Shown here: piece by piece, positions 1 to 7,042 of the stretch | How the letters are laid out: each line of letters starts with the position of its first letter | How positions within the stretch are numbered: position 1 is the stretch's first letter | NCBI GenBank assembly: GCA_964246975.1 | Contig: CAXTSL010000077.1 | Location: forward strand, 1 to 15,811 | Length of the DNA stretch: 15,811 bases | Source: Glacieibacterium sp964246975 | GTDB taxonomy: Bacteria > Pseudomonadota > Alphaproteobacteria > Sphingomonadales > Sphingomonadaceae | Reading direction: 5' to 3' | Translations under genes and position numbers: made by a program | Notes under the pieces: generated by a model | Databases searched by the model: none | What the model saw: the letters and a program-made list of their open reading frames with translations, nothing else | What the model was told of the DNA's origin: nothing

Positions 1-6
1 CCCCGA

Positions 7-50
7 CCCTCCCCTCTCTCGGTTCGCGAAGGCTCACCGGGAGGGGAGGG
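7..50. terminator. GC-rich inverted repeat, possible terminator or dispersed repeat
   Basis: CCCTCCCCTC at 7-16 pairs perfectly with GAGGGGAGGG at 41-50 around a 24-nt loop. It lies immediately after the stop of the minus-strand EamA gene, so it could end the ior-lyase-eamA transcript. There is no clear U-run on the minus strand, so intrinsic termination is uncertain. C/G-rich palindromes of this look are often scattered between genes in Sphingomonadales genomes (general knowledge), so it may equally be an intergenic repeat unit. Confidence 0.35.
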
Positions 51-55
51 GGAAG

Positions 56-970
56 TCAGCCCCGGCTTCTCAATGCCACCACCAGCCCGACCAGCGCCAG
101 CACGCACGCCGCGACCGCACGCGGCGTCCAGACGAAACCCTCGAACACCGTCGACAGCGTCATCGCCACCAGCGGCACGACGACGTTGACATATCCCGCG
201 CGTGGCGGGCCGATGTCGCGGATCAGCGCGTAATAGAGGCGGAACGCCAGCGCCGACGCGACAAGGCCAAGATACAACACCCCCGCGAGATATTCGGGGC
301 GGGGGTCGAAGCGCGGCGGCCCCGTCGTGGCAACGGCGAACGCGGCGGTGAGCAGCCCGCCATAGGTCAGCGTCGCCGCCAGAAAGGGTTCGAGCGGCAG
401 TTCGCGAATGCGCGGCGACGCCTGCAGCACATTCGCCCCCGAGGCGCTGAGCACGCCTGCGACCGCCAGCATGAGGCCGAGTGCGATGCCCGAGCCGTTC
501 AGGTCGAGGTCGCGCCCGACGAGCAGCGCGACGCCCGCGATGCCGAGCGCGCTGCCGACGACGAAACGCGCGCTGATCGGGCTGCCGAGGAAGACGCGAG
601 CCAGCACCGTGTTGGGCACGACGATCAGCGCGAAGATCAGCGCGACGAGTCCCGAGGTCAGGTAACGCTCGGACTGATAGACGAAGTTGAAATTGCACGC
701 GAACTGCATGAACGCCGTCAACAGCGCGAGGGCGTGCGCGGGCCACGAAAGGCGCAGCGATTTGCGGAAGGCGAGGCACAGCAGGGTCGTCGCGGTCCCC
801 GCGATGAGGAAGCGGTAGCTCACCGACCACGCCACCGGCACGACGCCGATCTGGCCTTTGATGACCAGCCAGGTCGAGCCCCAGATGCACGACAGGACGA
901 GAAACTGCACGACCGTCGCGGGCCGGACCCGGCGGATCGGCGGGGTCAGCGCCAGCGTGGGCGCATTCAT
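56..970 (-). CDS. EamA/DMT-family transporter (drug/metabolite or amino-acid exporter)
   Basis: A 304-residue, very hydrophobic protein with the usual DMT arrangement of two EamA repeats and about ten membrane segments. The first repeat opens with VVQFLVLSCIWGSTW (about residues 21-35), the typical EamA start with the WGS signature. The second begins near residue 155 (LGLMLAVAGVLSASGANVLQ) and includes the conserved late segment GYVNVVVPLVAM. Family members export amino acids, metabolites or drugs through the inner membrane; the substrate cannot be read from sequence. The ATG at 970 overlaps the stop of the upstream lyase gene (ATGA, 967-970). No good Shine-Dalgarno is visible, so translation is probably coupled. 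An open frame continues far upstream of 970, but that part is an antisense-like shadow of the lyase. The context suggests export of an amino acid or product linked to the two upstream enzymes (inference). Confidence 0.9.
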   Translation of the reverse strand: MNAPTLALTPPIRRVRPATVVQFLVLSCIWGSTWLVIKGQIGVVPVAWSVSYRFLIAGTATTLLCLAFRKSLRLSWPAHALALLTAFMQFACNFNFVYQSERYLTSGLVALIFALIVVPNTVLARVFLGSPISARFVVGSALGIAGVALLVGRDLDLNGSGIALGLMLAVAGVLSASGANVLQASPRIRELPLEPFLAATLTYGGLLTAAFAVATTGPPRFDPRPEYLAGVLYLGLVASALAFRLYYALIRDIGPPRAGYVNVVVPLVAMTLSTVFEGFVWTPRAVAACVLALVGLVVALRSRG

Positions 971-1983
971 GCGGGCAGCGCCGCCAGCGCCGCCGCGAGC
1001 GCCTCGACGTCTGCGGGGGGCGTGTCCCATGCGACGACGAAGCGCGCATCGCCCGATCCCGCGTCGCCCCAGTCGTAGAAGCCGAAGCCCTGCGCGCGCA
1101 ACGTTTCGCTGTGCGGTCCGAGCGCGACGAACGCCTCGTTGGCCTCGACGGCGTGGAGCAGGCGTGTCCCCGCCGCCGCCGCGAGCTTCGCCGCCCCGGT
1201 GTTGGCGGCGCGGGCGTTGCGGTCGGACGCACCGCTCTCGATCATCGCGAGGAGCTGCGCCGCCTGATAGCGGCCCTTCGACGGCATCTGCCCGGCGCGC
1301 TTGCGGCGGAAGCGCAGGTCGGTGCCGAGGCCGGTGTCGAACACCACGATCGCCTCCGCCGACAGCCCGCCGTTCTTGATCGTCCCGAACGACAGCGCCG
1401 CCGCGCCGGCCCGCCACGAGATGTCGCCGGGATGGCAGCCGAGCGACGCGACGGCGTTGGCGAAGCGCGCGCCGTCGATATGCAGCCGCCAGCCCTTGCG
1501 CGCTGCGTAGTCGCCGAGTGCGGCAAGTTCGGGCGCGCTGTAGACCGTGCCTGCCTCGGTCGCCTGCGTCAGCGACAGGACGGATGGCTGGACCTGGTGG
1601 ACATCGCCGCGATGCCCTGCCAGCCCTGCGTCGAGGCCCGCCGGGGTCAGCTTGCCGTGCGCGCCGTCGATGAGCAGCAGCTTCGCCCCGCCGGTGAAGA
1701 ACTCGGGCGCACCGCACTCGTCGACATGGATGTGCGCGTCGCGGTGGCAGACGACCGCGCCATAAGGCGGCACCATCGAGGCGAGTGCAAGGGCGTTGGC
1801 GGCGGTCCCCGACGACACCGCGAAGACCGCGACGCTTGTGCCGAAATACGCCCCGAAAGCGTCGTCGAGACGCGCACTCCACGGGTCTCCATCATAGGCG
1901 CTGGCTTGCGCGACGTTCGCGGCGGCAACGCCCGCGAGGACTTCGGGGCACGCGGCGGCGGCATTGTCGGACATGAAGTTCAT
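967..1983 (-). CDS. Threonine aldolase family PLP-dependent lyase (low-specificity L-threonine aldolase type)
   Basis: A 338-residue fold-type I PLP enzyme of the beta-eliminating lyase / threonine aldolase family, which cleaves L-threonine or L-allo-threonine to glycine and acetaldehyde in the cytoplasm. The N-terminus MNFMSDNAAAACPEVL matches the family start (M-x-F-x-SDN-x-x-x-x-CP), and this decides the ATG at 1983 over the in-frame TTG at 2019 and the second ATG at 1974. Visible motifs are SSGTAANALAL (PLP phosphate loop), HIHVDECGAPEFF, LHIDGARFANAV (the Asp that contacts the PLP ring nitrogen) and SFGTIKNGGLSAEA with the Schiff-base lysine K203. Length is normal for the family. It starts 39 bp after the oxidoreductase stop and overlaps the EamA gene by 4 bp, so the three are probably one operon. 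Substrate specificity among beta-hydroxy amino acids is not determinable here. Confidence 0.9.
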   Translation of the reverse strand: MNFMSDNAAAACPEVLAGVAAANVAQASAYDGDPWSARLDDAFGAYFGTSVAVFAVSSGTAANALALASMVPPYGAVVCHRDAHIHVDECGAPEFFTGGAKLLLIDGAHGKLTPAGLDAGLAGHRGDVHQVQPSVLSLTQATEAGTVYSAPELAALGDYAARKGWRLHIDGARFANAVASLGCHPGDISWRAGAAALSFGTIKNGGLSAEAIVVFDTGLGTDLRFRRKRAGQMPSKGRYQAAQLLAMIESGASDRNARAANTGAAKLAAAAGTRLLHAVEANEAFVALGPHSETLRAQGFGFYDWGDAGSGDARFVVAWDTPPADVEALAAALAALPA

Positions 1984-2022
1984 GACGCGTGGGCTAGAGG
2001 CGCAGCGCGATGCGGTCAAACC

Positions 2023-4196
2023 TCACGCCGCCGCGCGCACCGCCTCGCCGGGCCATTTCGCCCACAGCGCCGCCGCCTGTGCCGCGACCTTTTCCGCTGC
2101 GGCCTGCTTGACCGGGCCGAAACCCCGCACGGCGAGCGGCAGCGCGGCGATTTCGGTTGCGAGGCTCGCGTTATCGGGGCGCAGTCCGGCGAGCAGGCGC
2201 TCGACATCCGCCTCGTAGGCGGCGATCGCGGCGCGTTCGGCACGGCGCTCGTGGCTGTAGCCGAAGGGGTCGAACGCGGTGCCGCGCAGACCTTTCAGCT
2301 TCGCCAGCAGCCCGAAGGCGGTGAAGATCCACGGGCCGAAGCTGTACTTGCGCGGTCGTCCGGTGGCGGGATCGGTCGCTGCGAAGATTGGCGGGCTGAG
2401 CTGGACGCGCGGCTTGCCGCCCGCAAACTGCGCGTCGAAGGCGGCGCGGAAGCGGCCGTCGCTGTAGAGCCGCCCGACTTCGTACTCGTCCTTGTACGCC
2501 ATCAGCTTGTAGGCGCTACGGGCGACCGCCTCGGTCAGCCGCTCGTCGCCACAGGCGCGGACCTTCGCCACAAGGCCGGCGAAGCGTTCGGCATAGGCGG
2601 CATCCTGATACGCCGTCAGGTCGGCAACACGCTTCGCGATCAGGCCGTCGAGTGTCATCGCGGGAGCCTCGGGCTGCGGGCCCTTCGCGGCGTCGACCAT
2701 CGCCGCGACCTTCTCCGGCGACGCCGCGAGCAGGCGCCCCAGCGCGAAGGCGCGCTTGTTGAAGGGAATCGCGACGCCGTTAAGGTCGATGGCGGCCTCG
2801 AGGCTCGCGAGCTTGAGCGGGATCAGCCCCGCCTGCCACGCATAGCCCATCAGCAGGATGTTCGCGCCGATGGCATCGCCGAGCAGCGCCACCGCGATCG
2901 TGTCGGCGGCAACGAATGCCGTCGCGTTGGGGTTCGCCGCTTTGCGGATGCTGCGCTCGACCTGCGCGCTCCGAAAGTCGAGATCGCGGTTGCGCACGAA
3001 GTCGCTCGTCGGCGCGATGTCGGCGTTGGCGACGACGGCGGTGCGGGTCGGCACCATCAGCGTCTGCGTCGCCTTGTCGGCGGCGACGACGGCATCGCAC
3101 GCCAGCACGAGATCGGCGGCCCCGGCGATGATGCGCGGGCTCCGCAGCACGGTGTCGGCGGCGGCGAGGCGGACGTGCGAATAGACCGCGCCGCCCTTCT
3201 GCGCGAGGCCCGCCATGTCGGCGGTCGTCGCCTGCAGTCCCTCGATATGCCCTGCCGTGCCGAGCAGCGCCGAGACGGTCAGCACGCCGGTGCCGCCGAT
3301 GCCGGTGACCATGATGTTAAAGCCCTCGCCCGGCGACGGGATCGTCGGATCGGCGACCCCCGACAGATCGATGCTCTCGAGATTCTTCTTCTCGGCCTTG
3401 CGCAGTTCGGCGTCGTCGACGGTGACGAAGCTCGGGCAGAAGCCCTTGAGGCAGCTATAGTCCTTGTTGCAGCTCGACTGGTTGATGCGACGCTTGCGTC
3501 CGAATTCGGTTTCGAGCGGCTCGATGCTGACGCAGTTCGACTGGACCGAGCAGTCGCCGCAGCCTTCGCACACCGCGCTGTTGATGAAGATGCGACGCTT
3601 GGGGTCGGCCATCGTCTTGCGCTTGCGGCGGCGACGCTTCTCGGCGGCGCAGGTCTGGTCGAAGACGATGACCGTGCACCCTTCTGTGGCGGCGAACTCT
3701 TCGGAGATCGCGGGCAGCGCCGAGCGGTCGAGCAGGCGCACGCTGGCTGGCAGCGTCACGCCCTTGTAGCGGCCGAGATCCTCGGTCAGCACGACGACCT
3801 TCTTGGCGTTCTCGGCGACCATCTGCGCGGCGATCTGCGGCACCGACAGCTCGCCGTCGTGTGTCTGCCCGCCGGTCATCGCGACGGCGTCGTTGTAGAG
3901 GATCTTGTAGGTGATGTTGACCTTGGCGGCGATGCTCTGGCGGATCGCGAGCAGCCCCGAGTGGAAATAGGTGCCGTCGCCGAGGTTCGCGAAGACGTGC
4001 TTCTCGGTGGTGAACGGTGCTTCGCCGACCCACGTCACGCCCTCGCCGCCCATCTGCGTGAAGGTCTCGGCGCGGTCCATCCACAGCGCCATGATGTGGC
4101 AGCCGATGCCGGCCAGCGCGCGGCTGCCCTCGGGCGGCTTGGTCGAGGTGTTGTGCGGACAGCCCGAGCAGAAATACGGGCTGCGCTTGATCGGCA
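2023..4196 (-). CDS. Fused indolepyruvate ferredoxin oxidoreductase, C-terminal part (partial at assembly gap)
   Basis: About 723 residues, open from the N-run to the TGA at 2023-2025. Domains in order: RSPYFCSGCPHNTST, the usual start of the second half in this family; a TPP-binding region with GGEGVTWVGEAP and the split GDG...N signature (GDGTYFHSG followed by NITYKILYNDAVAMTGGQ); a basic linker EKRRRRKRK; iron-sulphur ligands CEGCGDCSVQSNC and CNKDYSCLKGFCPSF; a gamma/IorB-like domain opening GFNIMVTGIGGTGVLTVS; and a C-terminal DUF6537-like part (FGPWIFTAFGLLAKLKG). The family oxidatively decarboxylates aryl- or branched-chain 2-oxo acids to acyl-CoA, passing electrons to ferredoxin; aerobic proteobacteria carry this single-chain version of IorA+IorB. 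The first methionine codon after the gap (4092) is internal, not a start. With the N-terminal piece the total is about 1,150 residues, the normal family length. The iorAB name would fit, but the substrate is unproven. Confidence 0.9.
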
Positions 4197-4206
4197 NNNN
4201 NNNNNN
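4197..4206. other. Assembly gap (10 N)
   Basis: Ten undetermined bases lie inside the oxidoreductase gene. A run of exactly ten is typical of a scaffolding placeholder rather than a measured length. Coding is intact on the low-coordinate side (…PIKRSPYFCSG on the minus strand) but not on the high-coordinate side, where the expected frame meets stops. Confidence 0.97.
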
Positions 4207-4207
4207 T

Positions 4208-4315
4208 GAGATCGGTTACGACACCGTCGACCTCGGTCCGCTGCGGGAAGGCTGGCGCACCCAACGTGACACGGCGGCCTACGGCGTGATGTACGCCGCC
4301 GACTTGCCCGCCTGA
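4208..4315 (+). pseudogene. C-terminal-type fragment of an NAD(P)-binding oxidoreductase (F420-dependent NADP reductase-like), at gap edge
   Basis: The plus strand directly after the N-run encodes 35 residues ending at a TGA (4313-4315): EIGYDTVDLGPLREGWR, then TQRDTAAYGVMYAADLPA. The pattern G-[YF]-D-x-V-D-x-G-x-L-x-x-[GS]-W-R followed by x-x-AYG resembles the C-terminal segment of the COG2085 family (NADPH-dependent F420 reductase-like, Rossmann-fold proteins). No such gene exists on the other side of the gap, where the sequence is clearly the oxidoreductase on the minus strand. The last third of this frame overlaps residues at the end of the minus-strand N-terminal piece, so the true break lies somewhere around 4280-4315. 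It is most simply a chimeric contig end. A real short insertion is the alternative. The family call rests on motif recall only. Confidence 0.5.
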
Positions 4316-5556
4316 TCGTCGAAGAACGCCAGACGCTCGCGGATCGCGTCGGTGTCGTGGTATTTCTGGATGCGCGCCGCAATGACGTGCGCAATGACGC
4401 CGGGCGTCAGCTCGTTGTCGGGCGACAACAGCCAGTTGCCGTTCTCGTCGTGCTTGCCGACCACCCGTGGTCGCACGGCTTCGCGCCAGTTGTAGAGCTG
4501 CCAGCGCAGCTGATGCTCGATAAATTCGCGCTTCTCCTCGATGACGAGGACCTCCTCCAAGCCTTCCGCGAACGCCCGGATGCCGTCGGGTTCGAGCGGC
4601 CACGGCATGCCGACCTTGTAGACGCGCAAGCCGACGTCCGCCGCGACGCGCTCGTCGATGCCGAGTTCGGCGAGCGCCTCCATCGTGTCGGCGTGCGCCT
4701 TGCCCGTTGTGATGATGCCGAAGCGGGGCTTGGGCGTGTCCCAGACGATGCGGTCGATGCGGTTGGCCTTGGCGAAGGCGAGTGCGGCGAAGCCCTTGAA
4801 ACGCTGAAGGCGCGTGTCCTCCTCGCGCCAGATGTCGCCGCCGCGGATGTGAATGCCGCCTGCGGGAAAGTCGAAGGGCGGCAGGACAATCGGGTTCCAC
4901 TCGTTGGCGAGGTCGATCGTGGCGCTCGTCTCGACGGTGTCGGCGGTCGCCTTGAAGCCGACCCACGTCCCCGCGAACCGCGACATCGCAAAGCCGAGCA
5001 GCCCGTATTCGACGAATTCGTGCACCGACGAAGGTGCCAGGAACGGCACGAACGCCGCCTGGAAATTATGGTCGGACTGGTGCGGCAGGGTGGAGGATTT
5101 GGCGCCGTGGTCGTCGCCGACGATCGCCAGCACGCCGCCGTGGGGGGAGGTGCCCGCCGCATTGGCGTGCTTGAGCACGTCCATCGCGCGGTCGAGGCCG
5201 GGGCCCTTGCCGTACCAGATGCCGAACACGCCATCGACCGTCGCGCCGGGGCGCATGCCGACATGCTGCGACCCCCACACCGCCGTCGCGCCGAGCTCCT
5301 CGTTGACCCCGGGCTGGAAGACGATATTCTGCTCGGCGAGTAGCTTCTTGGTGCGCCACAGCTCCTGGTCGTAGTTGCCGAGCGGCGAGCCGCGATACCC
5401 TGAGATGAAGCCGCCGGTGTTGAGCCCCGCCGCACGGTCGCGGGCGCGCTGGACGAGCGGCAGGCGGACCAGCGCCTGGACGCCCGACATGAACACCCGC
5501 CCCTCGGTGAAGCGGTATTTGTCGTCGAGCGAAACGGGCGGCAATCCGGCGACCAT
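4279..5556 (-). CDS. Fused indolepyruvate ferredoxin oxidoreductase, N-terminal part (truncated at gap)
   Basis: About 425 residues covering the IorA-like first half. Visible motifs are the opening LDDKYRFTEGRVFMSGVQAL, the 2-oxo-acid-binding signature SGYRGSPLGNYDQEL, VGDDHGAKSSTLPHQSDHNF, and later VIEEKREFIEHQLRWQLYN. The ATG at 5556 is chosen because GGGGAG (5564-5569) lies 7 nt upstream; the in-frame GTG at 5562 and TTG at 5559 sit too close to that site. The reading frame hits TAG at 4279-4281 after …SAAYITP, before the expected RSPYFCSGC block. This stop belongs to the anomalous gap flank and is probably not biological. It is the first gene of the minus-strand operon and is preceded by a good promoter with a palindrome. 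Together with the C-terminal part it forms one cytoplasmic TPP/Fe-S enzyme. Confidence 0.9.
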   Translation of the reverse strand: MVAGLPPVSLDDKYRFTEGRVFMSGVQALVRLPLVQRARDRAAGLNTGGFISGYRGSPLGNYDQELWRTKKLLAEQNIVFQPGVNEELGATAVWGSQHVGMRPGATVDGVFGIWYGKGPGLDRAMDVLKHANAAGTSPHGGVLAIVGDDHGAKSSTLPHQSDHNFQAAFVPFLAPSSVHEFVEYGLLGFAMSRFAGTWVGFKATADTVETSATIDLANEWNPIVLPPFDFPAGGIHIRGGDIWREEDTRLQRFKGFAALAFAKANRIDRIVWDTPKPRFGIITTGKAHADTMEALAELGIDERVAADVGLRVYKVGMPWPLEPDGIRAFAEGLEEVLVIEEKREFIEHQLRWQLYNWREAVRPRVVGKHDENGNWLLSPDNELTPGVIAHVIAARIQKYHDTDAIRERLAFFDDQAGKSAAYITP

Positions 5557-5576
5557 CAACACACTCCCCAGTGGAT

Positions 5577-5595
5577 AGGTCAGCTATACTGACCT
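5577..5595. promoter_or_regulatory. Perfect palindrome AGGTCAG-N5-CTGACCT, candidate operator
   Basis: Seven-base arms AGGTCAG (5577-5583) and CTGACCT (5589-5595) are exact inverted repeats around CTATA. The site sits between the start codon and the -35 box of the oxidoreductase operon and covers its predicted -10 and start point. Its size and symmetry fit a dimeric repressor of the TetR, GntR or MarR type, but no regulator gene is present in this window. I do not recognise the exact motif. Confidence 0.55.
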
Positions 5596-5611
5596 TTATC
5601 GACGGGCGCAA
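5583..5611 (-). promoter_or_regulatory. Predicted sigma-70 promoter of the oxidoreductase operon
   Basis: Read on the minus strand, TTGCGC (5611-5606) is followed after exactly 17 nt by TATAGC (5588-5583). Transcription would begin near 5576, giving a leader of about 20 nt that contains the GGGGAG ribosome site used by the start at 5556. The -10 box lies inside the 5577-5595 palindrome, so a repressor bound there would block initiation (inference). Confidence 0.5.
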
Positions 5612-5738
5612 GCAGTCTTATGATGGACATCTAGCATCTGCGCGCGCTCGCGCACAGGCGACACGATTGACGAATTGGTAAGGATTCGGGCGTAAATTAA
5701 CTATCCTTGACGATCTTCGACAAAAGGTGGGCAAAGCA

Positions 5739-6395
5739 ATGAAAGCGCTTCATCTGGCTGGTGCCATGACGTTGCTCGCCGCAGCTTCGGCGGCTCCGGC
5801 TGCCAACCTGCTCGTCAACGGCAGCTTCGAAACCTCGGGCGGCTATCAGAATCTTGCCGGAGCGGGCAACACGTCGATCACCGGCTGGAAGACCGCCAAC
5901 GAGGGCGTCGAGTGGTTCGACCCGACCGTCTATGCGCTCGGCCCCGCTTACGACGGGCTCAGCATCGTCGACCTCAGCTGGTACACCTCGACCGGCACGC
6001 CGGGTGGGGCGATCGAGCAGAGCTTCGCGACGGTTGCCGGTGGTCGGTACGAGGTCAGCTTTTACGGCACCAACACCAACTACGCGGGCCGCGATGGGCA
6101 GGGCGTCGTCGATGTCTCGATCGACGGCGGGGCGCTCGCCAGCTTTAACCTCGTTCACGTCGCGCCGACCTTTGCGCTTGCCGACTGGACACGCTATGCC
6201 GCGACCTTCGTCGCGACGGGCACGACGACGACGCTGCGCCTCGCGAACGGCCAGAATGCCTACGAGCATTTCACGCTGATCGACGGCGCGTCGGTCGAGG
6301 CGGTTCCCGAGCCCGCGACCTGGGCCCTGATGATCGGCGGCTTCGCCGCGGTCGGCGTGATGGCGCGCCGCCGCCGCGCCGGCGTCACTGCTTAG
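5739..6395 (+). CDS. PEP-CTERM sorting domain protein, DUF642/choice-of-anchor C-like
   Basis: A 218-residue exported protein. The signal peptide is MKALHLAGAMTLLAAASAAPAA (cleavage likely about residue 22). The mature start NLLVNGSFETSGGYQN, with ITGW and later GGAIEQSFATVAGGRYEVSFYG, matches DUF642/choice-of-anchor C beta-sandwich proteins, which are often carbohydrate- or surface-associated. The C-terminus VPEPATWALMIGGFAAVGVM followed by ARRRR is a standard PEP-CTERM tripartite signal (PEP motif, membrane helix, Arg cluster), recognised and cut by an exosortase/EpsH; no exosortase is encoded here. The ATG at 5739 has AGGTGG at 5725-5730 with 8-nt spacing. The in-frame GTG at 5727 lies inside that ribosome site and is rejected. 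Probably involved in exopolysaccharide or surface matrix (family knowledge). The 3' end overlaps the convergent hypothetical gene by 11 bp. Confidence 0.88.
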   Translation: MKALHLAGAMTLLAAASAAPAANLLVNGSFETSGGYQNLAGAGNTSITGWKTANEGVEWFDPTVYALGPAYDGLSIVDLSWYTSTGTPGGAIEQSFATVAGGRYEVSFYGTNTNYAGRDGQGVVDVSIDGGALASFNLVHVAPTFALADWTRYAATFVATGTTTTLRLANGQNAYEHFTLIDGASVEAVPEPATWALMIGGFAAVGVMARRRRAGVTA

Positions 6396-6828
6396 CGTCG
6401 CCGCCGTTTCCGTTGCCACCGTTCCCGTTCCTCGGGGGACGGTCGGTATCGGCCGCCTCGTCGAAGCGCGCTGGCGCGCCGGCGCGCGGCAGGTCGGGCA
6501 TGTCGAACAGCCGCGCCGCCTTGAGGATACCGTCGACGCGCGCCTCGGCGAGCGCGCGCTGCTGTCGGGCCGCAGCCAGCTCGGCGGTCAGGTCGGCCTC
6601 GCGCACCACCATCGCGGCGATGCTGGCGCGCTGCTCCGCGATCAGTTCGCCGATGCGGTCGACGTTGGCGAGATACGAGGCGGCGGCGGGTTTGCCCTCG
6701 AGCTGGATCGCGCGGGCCTCGTATTCGTCGGCGAGCAACAACGCCGCCGTCGCCGCATGGCCGCGCACCCCCGCCACGAGACGGCGGATTTTGGCGGCGT
6801 GCTCGCGATAGGCGGCGGCATCGTTCAA
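6385..6828 (-). CDS. Hypothetical Ala-rich helical/coiled-coil protein
   Basis: 147 residues, no recognised enzymatic domain. The N-terminal half (AYREHAAKIRRLVAGVRGHA…ADEYEARA) follows the pattern of small alphaproteobacterial helical proteins with YR-x3-A-x-x-IR-x-L, and the middle (residues about 60-105) has heptad-like Ala/Leu/Glu spacing suggestive of coiled coil. The tail is low-complexity NGNGGNGNGG. There is no signal peptide or membrane segment. The only usable start is TTG at 6828: the upstream frame has no ATG before a stop at 6862-6864, and the next internal Met is far inside. The ribosome site is weak. Its 3' end overlaps the PEP-CTERM gene tail-to-tail (6385-6395), so no terminator separates them. 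Regular GC-rich third positions support real coding; function is unknown. Confidence 0.7.
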   Translation of the reverse strand: MNDAAAYREHAAKIRRLVAGVRGHAATAALLLADEYEARAIQLEGKPAAASYLANVDRIGELIAEQRASIAAMVVREADLTAELAAARQQRALAEARVDGILKAARLFDMPDLPRAGAPARFDEAADTDRPPRNGNGGNGNGGDAKQ

Positions 6829-6840
6829 GTTTGATTCAGT

Positions 6841-6852
6841 CTTGTTAACAAG
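6841..6852. promoter_or_regulatory. Perfect 12-bp palindrome CTTGTTAACAAG in divergent intergenic region
   Basis: Twelve bases reading identically on both strands lie 12 bp upstream of the TTG start of the minus-strand hypothetical gene, in the 214-bp AT-richer region shared with the divergent dehydrogenase. The position suits a regulator-binding site for the hypothetical gene, but no promoter hexamers stand out around it and the regulator is unknown. Confidence 0.35.
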
Positions 6853-6884
6853 ATGATCGATTCATTAACCGTAACGACGCGGCC

Positions 6885-6904
6885 CTGCAACGGTTCAGTT
6901 GCAG
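6885..6904 (+). promoter_or_regulatory. Inverted repeat CTGCAAC-N6-GTTGCAG
   Basis: A perfect 7-bp stem with a 6-nt loop (GGTTCA) lies about 140 bp upstream of the dehydrogenase start. It could be an operator or a hairpin in the 5' leader. No T-run follows, so it is not a standard terminator. The rest of the region (6905-7030) is GC-rich with no ribosome site or riboswitch I recognise. Confidence 0.3.
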
Positions 6905-7042
6905 CGATGGCGCGTCAAGGCACGGTCGGCCCGCCTGCCCTCGGGGTCGGGTTGCTGCCCCGAAACAAGCGCCGCTCAAAGGGAACGCGAACGCCGGGCC
7001 GCCGGTTCGGCGCGCAACCATCCCTGCTGCAGGAGCCTGCCC

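Noticed and set aside
971..1882. N-terminal extension of the EamA frame upstream of 970
   Set aside because: The extension is Arg-rich, lies over the lyase gene and lacks membrane character. The ATG at 970 gives the normal family length and start.
1984..2019. TTG start at 2019 for the threonine aldolase-like gene, with TTGACC as a possible internal -35
   Set aside because: The family N-terminus begins at the ATG at 1983. The GAGG-like site is only about one base from the TTG, and no good -10 follows at the right spacing.
1111..4209. Very long plus-strand open frame (about 1,000 codons) opposite the oxidoreductase and lyase
   Set aside because: Its translation is Arg/Asp/Gly-rich without any domain, and the opposite strand has clear catalytic motifs. 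It is an antisense shadow caused by high GC.
4279..4281. In-frame TAG as evidence that the oxidoreductase is a genuine pseudogene
   Set aside because: The stop lies in the anomalous stretch next to the N-run, and both halves are otherwise intact, so an assembly artefact is the simpler reading.
5667..5703. Plus-strand promoter for the PEP-CTERM gene (TTGACG or TTGGTA with AT-rich TAAATTAACTA)
   Set aside because: No pair has both good hexamers and 16-18 nt spacing. The AT-rich block is probably the promoter area, but no exact call is supportable.
6400..6436. Short direct repeats CCGTT-rich as a tandem-repeat or CRISPR-like element
   Set aside because: They are codons for the NGNGGNGNGG tail of the hypothetical protein. 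Units are irregular, with no spacers.
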